From a virus, in IMG/VR virus record IMGVR_UViG_3300009466_000018, positions 1 through 24,107 of that record: a stretch of 24,107 bases of DNA; one strand, written 5' to 3'. The position numbers and the translations under genes are program-made. Below are positions 13,334 to 18,191 of the stretch, piece by piece. A model generated the notes under the pieces. That model was given only the letters and a program-made list of their open reading frames with translations, made no database searches and was not told where the DNA came from. Position 1 is the stretch's first letter. Every line of letters begins with the position of its first letter.

Positions 13334-13645
13334 GTGGCCGTACGTCGTCGCCCTTCCTACGGGTTTTCTTTAGCCGGAGTATCACTGGGTAGCAAGGCAC
13401 AGAGTGCTGTGGATCGTGCACAAGTGCAATCAATCGCCCAAGCACCGATCAGCTTACAGAAACAAGTACAACAAGTTGCGAAAGCGACTGACTCCGGAAA
13501 AATCACTCAATCCGCTGTTAAAGCACTCATCAGCAGCGGGACTAGCGCAGCACGCATCGAGAAAGTTGCCGAGAAACAAGGGATTGATATCGGCAAACAA
13601 GCTCAGCAGCTGATCAACAAAGCACAGAAGAAAAAAAATAAGTGA
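13334..13645 (+). CDS. small probable virion protein, MAVRRRPSYGF paralogue, 103 aa
   Basis: GTG start, with the same leader and the same N-terminal tag as the gene at 12473 (MAVRRRPSYGFSLAG), after which the two sequences diverge completely apart from the C-terminal motif. The remainder is helical and Gln/Ala/Lys-rich: VQQVAKATDSGKITQSAVKAL and GTSAARIEKVAEKQGIDIG, again of the A-x4-G-x-S-x3-I type. The C-terminus is very basic (KAQKKKNK). Virion or DNA-associated role inferred. Its stop overlaps the next GTG start by 4 bases. Confidence 0.7.
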   Translation: MAVRRRPSYGFSLAGVSLGSKAQSAVDRAQVQSIAQAPISLQKQVQQVAKATDSGKITQSAVKALISSGTSAARIEKVAEKQGIDIGKQAQQLINKAQKKKNK

Positions 13646-14175
13646 ACCAATATTCAATTGAACTTGAACGTAATAACAAAAAGTTAGTCCTCGCCGTCCA
13701 GTCAAACGACACAGCCCACGTCCAGGCGCAAGCCGTGGACATCTGTAGAGCTGTGGATGCTACACAATACTCTATAAGCTACGAACAAATCGAAGAGTCT
13801 GCACTGGCCAAGTTATTTCGCGACTTAGCTTTTAATAACTTTGAATACACGAAGTGCTTCGAGTGGGAGGGTTCGTTCTCAAACAAACAGCCATGCTTCT
13901 ACGTATTCGGAAAACGAATATACGTCCGTTACTCGATTCTCCAATATCTGGACATCCCTAAGGACAACTACTACCCGAAGCCACGCTGCGGTAATGCAAA
14001 CTGCATTAACCCTCTGCACTTCGATTACAAATCGGCAAAGCACTCGAAACTCTCACCCGGCGACATTGAAATCCTTAAAGCACAGAGACGCGAAGGAGCG
14101 AGCGTCAACCAGATCGCCAAGATTTTAAAAGTACACAGAGCAACTATATACAGGCACTTACAACAAGTAGCTTGA
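13642..14175 (+). CDS. degenerate HNH plus helix-turn-helix protein, 177 aa
   Basis: The GTG overlaps the preceding TGA (GTGA). The N-terminal 65 residues are of unknown fold. Residues 72-128 follow the phage HNH pattern: CFEWEG, then GKRIYVRYSILQYL, then C116-x4-C121-I-N-P-L-H126 (compare CxNPxCVNPxHL). The first His of the canonical HxC is replaced (KPRC), so nuclease activity is doubtful. Residues 138-175 form a helix-turn-helix (SPGDIEILKAQRREG... VNQIAKILKVHRATIYRHL) of the resolvase/Mor type. It is probably a DNA-binding regulator derived from a homing-type endonuclease. Confidence in the HTH is good, in the HNH moderate. Confidence 0.8.
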   Translation: MNQYSIELERNNKKLVLAVQSNDTAHVQAQAVDICRAVDATQYSISYEQIEESALAKLFRDLAFNNFEYTKCFEWEGSFSNKQPCFYVFGKRIYVRYSILQYLDIPKDNYYPKPRCGNANCINPLHFDYKSAKHSKLSPGDIEILKAQRREGASVNQIAKILKVHRATIYRHLQQVA

Positions 14176-14198
14176 TTTAACCCAAAAACTTTCCGGCA

Positions 14199-14209
14199 CT
14201 GGTACCATG
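14199..14209 (+). promoter_or_regulatory. possible extended -10 promoter with palindrome
   Basis: TGG-TACCAT lies in the gap before the SSB-like gene, overlapping the palindromes TGGTACCA and ACCATGGT. The same TACCAT hexamer with a preceding TG is in the promoter at 3585-3613. No well-spaced -35 box is visible. It may be a promoter overlapped by an operator. Confidence 0.3.
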
Positions 14210-14252
14210 GTGCGGTTCGACTGCCATCGGACACTCAAACCAAACCGGAACC

Positions 14253-14897
14253 ATGAACGTTTTTATCCTCGGCCTTCGGGTCACAGCGGGCGCCGCTGAA
14301 GACGACGGAACTGTAAATGTACTTGCAGAGTCCCTGCCATCAAACGAAAAGCGTGTTGCGACGAAAGTCCAGCTGCTGCAGAAGGCTGATCACTACGTAG
14401 GCAAGCTTCTGAAAAAATTCGAAGAAGGACAAACCGTCTTAGCAATCGGTCCCACGCGGCCAACTCCTGACGGCGTGCTGCAGATGCAGCCCATGCTTGT
14501 AGTGACTGAAGAGAATTTCCAGGATCTCCTGGCGATCAACCTCTTCATCGCAACCGGCGGCCTGGGTCCAAAGGCTGAGGAGATGGAGATTGGTGATAAC
14601 ACCGTCACCAACCGGTCGCTGGCATGGCAGACCGAAGACCAAGAAACCGCATGGATGAAGCTATCCGCGTGGGGTGAGCTCTCGGCACAACTCGCTGAGC
14701 TAGCTCCTGGAACCCCGACGATTGGCGTGGGTAAAGTCTCAACCTCCGAAAAGGACGACAAGTCTTACCTCAACTACAATCTGGATAAGGTCCTTTACCT
14801 GCCTAAGGCATCACGTAAGGCACCTGTAAAAGCAGCCGACCCCGAAAAAGGGAAGGTTGCCGCTGCTGCTCTCGGTTCGATCGACTTTTCCCTCTGA
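14253..14897 (+). CDS. SSB-like single-stranded DNA-binding protein, 214 aa
   Basis: Residues about 118-185 look like the core of an SSB OB-fold: NRSLAWQTEDQETAWMKLSAWGELSAQLAEL, then PGTPTIGVGKVSTSEKDDKSYLNYNLDKVL, parallel to the W..v..wGkLAE.....KG..V.v.G pattern of SSB. Residues 36-90 may be a second OB-like domain. The C-terminus (GKVAAAALGSIDFSL) is a short linker plus hydrophobic tip, in the position of the protein-interaction tail of SSBs, although it is less acidic. Position between polymerase and primase-helicase fits. The start at 14253 follows AAACCGGAACC, with a weak GGA. Confidence 0.8.
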   Translation: MNVFILGLRVTAGAAEDDGTVNVLAESLPSNEKRVATKVQLLQKADHYVGKLLKKFEEGQTVLAIGPTRPTPDGVLQMQPMLVVTEENFQDLLAINLFIATGGLGPKAEEMEIGDNTVTNRSLAWQTEDQETAWMKLSAWGELSAQLAELAPGTPTIGVGKVSTSEKDDKSYLNYNLDKVLYLPKASRKAPVKAADPEKGKVAAAALGSIDFSL

Positions 14898-14909
14898 TCT
14901 CTGCTGACC

Positions 14910-15698
14910 ATGTTTATCGCTGGTGATTTTTCGGAATCCGAAATCCTCTGCAACATTCCGCCTCACACTCTGCGTATCGATCTTCAAGCTCGCCGCTGGA
15001 AGTCTGACGTTGATCCCGACAACGCCATCGTAGATCGCAACGACAACGGTATTCCCATTGAGTTCATCCTCATTGGGTTCACACCGTACTTCGGAAACCT
15101 CGGTATGCGTAACCAGGAGGAGTTTCTCCGTATCGCGTACATCGGTGTGTCTCCCAACCACAGGTTGCTCCCGCCCCGGTGCGTCACGACCTCGATGATC
15201 TCTGGCAAGTCCAGCCAGAAGAACTTCATCGCGTACTTCCAGACCCTGTATAACAACCGCATTAACTGTGCGTCTGTTATTACTTCAACCAAGTTCGTGA
15301 CTCGCTCCTTCAACGAGCGCGATCCGATGACCGGTGCTGATGGGGCGAAGATCAACTTCAACTGCCTGGACTTCAGCGACCGCCCTGCTCAAAACGACGA
15401 AGAGGAAAAGCTCCTCAAAGACGTGTCCCAGTGGCTGGCCGCAGACGGAACAGGTCTGGCAGCGAACGCACTGAAGAGCAGCATCCCTGGTGCTGACTTG
15501 ATCGAACTGCCTCTGGGTAGCGATCATGCTGCACTCAAAGCTGAGTTTGCAGCCACGCGGGGTCAAGCTCCTGAGCGCACGTTTGCTGCACCCGAACCCG
15601 AAGCTAAAGCCTTGAAGTCTGCTGAACCTCCTTCTCCTAAAGGAAAGAAGGTTGAGCTAACCGAAGAGCAAGCAAAAGCACTCGGGATCGATTTCTGA
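14910..15698 (+). CDS. SSB-associated hypothetical protein, 262 aa
   Basis: I do not recognise the fold. The N-terminal 170 residues are beta-rich with several aromatic strands (FILIGFTPYFGNLGM, FIAYFQTLYNNRI), followed by a helical segment, a Pro/Ala/Lys-rich linker (about 205-245) and a short terminal helix ending KALGIDF. That ending echoes the IDFSL tip of the preceding SSB-like protein, and the linker-plus-tip layout suggests it too contacts a partner in the replisome. It starts 12 bases after the SSB stop and is closed by a terminator, so the pair is one transcription unit. Recombination mediator or second ssDNA-binding protein are reasonable guesses. Confidence 0.7.
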   Translation: MFIAGDFSESEILCNIPPHTLRIDLQARRWKSDVDPDNAIVDRNDNGIPIEFILIGFTPYFGNLGMRNQEEFLRIAYIGVSPNHRLLPPRCVTTSMISGKSSQKNFIAYFQTLYNNRINCASVITSTKFVTRSFNERDPMTGADGAKINFNCLDFSDRPAQNDEEEKLLKDVSQWLAADGTGLAANALKSSIPGADLIELPLGSDHAALKAEFAATRGQAPERTFAAPEPEAKALKSAEPPSPKGKKVELTEEQAKALGIDF

Positions 15699-15725
15699 GC
15701 TAACGTAAACACGAAGCCAAGACCG

Positions 15726-15752
15726 GCGGTCTTCCTCGGAAGGCCGCTTTTA
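15726..15752 (+). terminator. intrinsic terminator
   Basis: GCGGTCTTC-CTCG-GAAGGCCGC is a 9-bp stem with one G-T pair and a CTCG loop, followed by TTTTATT. It ends the SSB transcription unit. The ATG of the next gene begins two bases after the T-tract, leaving no room for a promoter and ribosome-binding region, so the next gene probably depends on read-through. Confidence 0.85.
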
Positions 15753-15754
15753 TT

Positions 15755-16144
15755 ATGTACCTCAACTGCATCTCAACAAAAATAAAACAAGATGGTGAAT
15801 GGATTTGCCTCTTCGTAGAAGACGTAGGGTTCGCCTACAACGTGGGTCTCACGATTCACAAATCGAGACGTGCGGCGAACGATTGGTATCGAAACCGCAA
15901 GAACAAAAGAGCTCGCTCAGTCCTCACTAAGCAGAGACCCCGCTCATTGGCCACCTTACGTACAGCACTGGACATATTAAAGATTCACGTAGAAGTTACG
16001 ACCGCTAAACCCCTCATGATTATGCCCAGCACAGAGCGAACCGCTGCCTTAGCTAAGTACCTCAAGCGGCTGGGGTTTCAGGAACATCGACAGGATGAAC
16101 AACTTCTCTACTTGCTAATAACTCATCAAACGCCGGAAGAATGA
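15755..16144 (+). CDS. hypothetical protein, possible acetyltransferase-like fold, 129 aa
   Basis: The ATG sits directly after the terminator T-tract, and no alternative in-frame ATG exists before residue 88, so this start is likely despite the odd position. The N-terminal half is strand-rich and then very basic (HKSRRAANDWYRNRKNKRARS). The C-terminal half, with PLMIMPSTERTAALAKYLKRLGFQ, resembles the last strand-helix-strand unit of GNAT acetyltransferases, where the LGF follows a helix, but the acetyl-CoA binding loop is not visible. Its 3' end overlaps the antisense NblA-like gene by 83 bases. Confidence 0.55.
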   Translation: MYLNCISTKIKQDGEWICLFVEDVGFAYNVGLTIHKSRRAANDWYRNRKNKRARSVLTKQRPRSLATLRTALDILKIHVEVTTAKPLMIMPSTERTAALAKYLKRLGFQEHRQDEQLLYLLITHQTPEE

Positions 16145-16319
16145 CTTTGTTCCGAGCGCACCACGAGGCGAGGCTGGAAAACAATCGTTTATTGATTAAG
16201 GATTGCTTGTGCACCATCTCAAGAATCTGAAGGAGTCCATCCTTATCCAGCTTCTTAGCGTCCATCATCACACGCTTATGTAAAAATTCTTGCTCTTGGC
16301 TCATCCAATCGAGTTGCAT
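16062..16319 (-). CDS. NblA-like phycobilisome degradation protein, 85 aa
   Basis: Translated on the minus strand. Residues 5-53 (MSQEQEF, then MMDAKKLDKDGLLQILEMVHKQ and NKRLFSSLASW) align without gaps to NblA: L-S-x-E-Q-E-F at the start of helix 1, L at the turn, and the Q....R-LF/Y-xx-L helix 2. NblA tags phycobilisomes for Clp proteolysis in cyanobacteria and is carried by some freshwater cyanophages. The last 30 residues extend beyond typical NblA (about 55-65 aa). It is the only minus-strand gene between 68 and 21600. An alternative is a helical protein of unrelated function, as identity is modest and concentrated in EQEF. Confidence 0.6.
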   Translation of the reverse strand: MQLDWMSQEQEFLHKRVMMDAKKLDKDGLLQILEMVHKQSLINKRLFSSLASWCARNKVILPAFDELLASREVVHPVDVPETPAA

Positions 16320-16408
16320 ACCGCTGGAGCTGCTTCCTCAACGTTAATCACAAAAGCGGTCAGCGCTCAAGCTGTTTGCTAAGCTCCACACATTCTTCCG
16401 TTTTACGC

Positions 16409-16963
16409 ATGGCATCGTTTTACACAATCCCTGAAGGCGTAACGCATCAACTGATCAAACACAGCTACATCCAAGGATCAGTATTAGTCCCATATGATCC
16501 GGACGATACTCTGAGCAACCAGCTCCGAGCGCACAACCTCACAGTCACGACGAACAAGGATACTGATAACTTGGTTAACCCGATCTGGTGGACGACCATG
16601 CGGGACAAACAATACGACTGGGTTATCGCCAATACAACAGGTATCAACGATTACAGCGAGTACATACTTGACTACGGCATTCAAGTTGCTAAGGAAGGCA
16701 TAGCAGTGCTTGATCGACTTTCATTTATCGAACCGGTCACGAAGCGTAGGAACTTCCTGCTGTCGAACAAGCTGTCGAACATGATCATCTTGTCGCCACG
16801 GCCTCGCTTCAGCTCGGTCAGCGCGTCTCGTGATTCGGTCACGAGTTGCTGGTTTGTCTTTCAGCGTCCGGATAAGTGGATGGATGGCACACACGTGTCA
16901 TACGCTGTAAATTGGGACGCAGCTCAAACGCTCCCTCCCCTCGATGACATCGCAATCAAGTAA
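16409..16963 (+). CDS. degenerate N6-adenine methyltransferase-like protein, 184 aa
   Basis: The ATG at 16409 is preferred to an upstream TTG at 16376. The C-terminal half keeps the skeleton of phage-type DNA methyltransferases: YDWVIANTTG (69-78, where NPPF is expected), a helix, GIAVLDRLSFIEPVTKRRNFL (97-117), MIILSPRPRF (125-134) and DSVTSCWFVF (142-151). The catalytic NPPF/Y is NTTG, and the SAM-binding glycine loop is replaced by VPYDPDD (27-33), so it is probably inactive. It may retain DNA or protein binding, e.g. an inhibitory decoy. No Shine-Dalgarno. It overlaps the next gene by 20 bases. Confidence 0.7.
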   Translation: MASFYTIPEGVTHQLIKHSYIQGSVLVPYDPDDTLSNQLRAHNLTVTTNKDTDNLVNPIWWTTMRDKQYDWVIANTTGINDYSEYILDYGIQVAKEGIAVLDRLSFIEPVTKRRNFLLSNKLSNMIILSPRPRFSSVSASRDSVTSCWFVFQRPDKWMDGTHVSYAVNWDAAQTLPPLDDIAIK

Positions 16964-17300
16964 ACTTGAGAAGTTCCAGCGTGCTGTGTGCGATAGGTTA
17001 GATAAGACGAATGAAAAACTCGATCGGGTTATTGCCTTACTGGTATCAGCACAGCTCCTCGAAGAGTGCGTCTCCCCCGAGGGAGAGATCCGCGATGCCC
17101 AACAGTGCGCGGAGATTGTTGTTGAAAGTTATTCAGCAGGTCTTTGCCTCACCGAAGAGTTGACGAGCCGCACTCGGGATATCGAATACCAAAAATCCGA
17201 GTTCTTTGTAGATGAGGACGAAGATGAGGAAGAAGAGGATGATGATAGTGATGAAGATGATGGTCCCGAGGAACCTCGACTTTTCTCGATGGCGTTTTGA
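16944..17300 (+). CDS. acidic-tailed hypothetical protein, 118 aa
   Basis: The start is inside the end of the preceding gene, with a 20-base overlap. Residues 5-45 form a charged helix or coiled coil (KLEKFQRAVCDRLDKTNEKLDRVIALL), residues 50-85 are helical, and residues 90-110 are almost purely Asp/Glu, encoded by GAT/GAA-rich repeats at about 17210-17275. The tail ends with a short aromatic tip (PRLFSMAF). Acidic tail plus hydrophobic tip recalls SSB or DNA-mimic proteins that bind replication or restriction proteins; this is inference. It lies just before the nuclease gene. Confidence 0.65.
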   Translation: MTSQSSKLEKFQRAVCDRLDKTNEKLDRVIALLVSAQLLEECVSPEGEIRDAQQCAEIVVESYSAGLCLTEELTSRTRDIEYQKSEFFVDEDEDEEEEDDDSDEDDGPEEPRLFSMAF

Positions 17301-17312
17301 TTTAATCGACTA

Positions 17313-17336
17313 AGATGTGTCCAAGTTGACACATCT
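17313..17336 (+). promoter_or_regulatory. perfect 9-bp inverted repeat before the nuclease gene
   Basis: AGATGTGTC-CAAGTT-GACACATCT is a perfect palindrome with a 6-base spacer, 12 bases after one stop codon and 3 bases before the GTG start of the nuclease gene. There is no T-run, so a terminator is unlikely. It could be a dimeric repressor operator or an mRNA hairpin that blocks initiation of the nuclease. TTGACA is embedded in the right arm. Confidence 0.55.
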
Positions 17337-17339
17337 AAC

Positions 17340-18116
17340 GTGTCCCAAACACGACTTACTCTCAACGGATTACGTCATTACAGATGTGATGGTGTTGATG
17401 TTCCGCTTCCTTCCGTAACGAGCGTTCTTTCTGCCACGCAGACCGAAGAAACACGTAAGAAGTTAGCTCACTGGAACTTAGCTAACCCCGGCGCCGCCGA
17501 CATGGCGGCAGAGAGGGGCACATGGATACATAACAGCGTAGAGAATCACATTAGAGGCTTAGTGGTAAATCCTCCCGCTCAATACGCTCCTTACTGGAAG
17601 GATGTACCTGAAAAAGTCGACGAACTCTTAGAAGGCGGTCGCGTTCTGTGGAGTGAGAAGCCATACAACAAACCTGAATGGCACAAATATGTCGGTGAAG
17701 ATGGCGTGGGTCGTCTTCACTTTTACGATCCGATCAAAGCTCAGGGGTACGCGGGGTGCCCTGACATCATCTACCAGGACGGAAATGGCGAGTTAATCCT
17801 GGGTGACTTCAAGACCAGCAACGGTCCCTACAGTTATAAATTCCCCAGCTCGAAGGTCGAGATGGAGGACAAACTCCGGAAGGCTCTCGTCTCTGGAGTT
17901 TTTAAATTGAAGAAAACGAAGCTGCAATTAGCTGCTTATACAATCGCAGCGGAAGCTTGCTTAGGCATCAAAATCAACAAAACTCAGATCATCGTAAGTA
18001 CCGCAGTTCCTGAATTTTCTGTTCAAGTATTTACTTTTGGACCCGAGGATTTAAAAAAAGACAAACAAATGTGGTTCGAAGTCTTACGTAAGTTTTATGA
18101 GACTCGTCTTGAATAA
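17340..18116 (+). CDS. RecB/Cas4-type PD-(D/E)XK exonuclease, 258 aa
   Basis: Motifs of the PD-(D/E)XK superfamily in order: GTWIHNSVE (60-68, H64), the motif I/II pair GCPDIIYQ (139-146, D142) and LGDFKTS (154-160, D156-x-K158), and motif IV KLQLAAY (194-200, Q196 and Y200). This is the layout of Cas4/RecB-like and phage recombination exonucleases. It probably processes DNA ends during replication-coupled recombination or degrades host DNA. It starts with GTG, has a hairpin 3 bases upstream, and is followed by the primase-helicase. No C-terminal iron-sulphur cysteines of Cas4 are seen. Confidence 0.88.
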   Translation: MSQTRLTLNGLRHYRCDGVDVPLPSVTSVLSATQTEETRKKLAHWNLANPGAADMAAERGTWIHNSVENHIRGLVVNPPAQYAPYWKDVPEKVDELLEGGRVLWSEKPYNKPEWHKYVGEDGVGRLHFYDPIKAQGYAGCPDIIYQDGNGELILGDFKTSNGPYSYKFPSSKVEMEDKLRKALVSGVFKLKKTKLQLAAYTIAAEACLGIKINKTQIIVSTAVPEFSVQVFTFGPEDLKKDKQMWFEVLRKFYETRLE

Positions 18117-18130
18117 CCTCGGGTTTTTTG
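18117..18130 (+). terminator. possible weak terminator with distant stem
   Basis: CCTCGGGTTTTTTG immediately follows the nuclease stop codon. Its complement, ACCCGAGG, lies at 18041-18048 within the gene, giving an 8-bp stem with a loop of about 68 bases and a downstream T-run. A loop this size is unusual, so termination here is uncertain. Confidence 0.3.
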
Positions 18131-18136
18131 CTTAAA

Positions 18137-18191
18137 CCCCTGCACCCACGCGGGGATCCGTGGCACAATGGCTCTGCGCAGGGGAACCATG
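18137..18191 (+). promoter_or_regulatory. nested hairpin covering the primase-helicase ribosome-binding site
   Basis: CCCCTGC (18137-18143) pairs with GCAGGGG (18178-18184), enclosing a second stem CCACG/CGTGG (18146-18150 with 18159-18163). The right arm contains the AGGGG Shine-Dalgarno of the ATG at 18189. The first ATG, at 18168, lies within the loop. It is the only clear Shine-Dalgarno in this part of the genome and would be masked by the stem, suggesting translational control. Confidence 0.45.

Noticed and set aside
14205-14232. GGTTCGACTGCC resembling a tRNA T-arm
   Set aside because: The base after the loop does not pair as required (C61 is G), and no acceptor, D or anticodon arm can be drawn around it.
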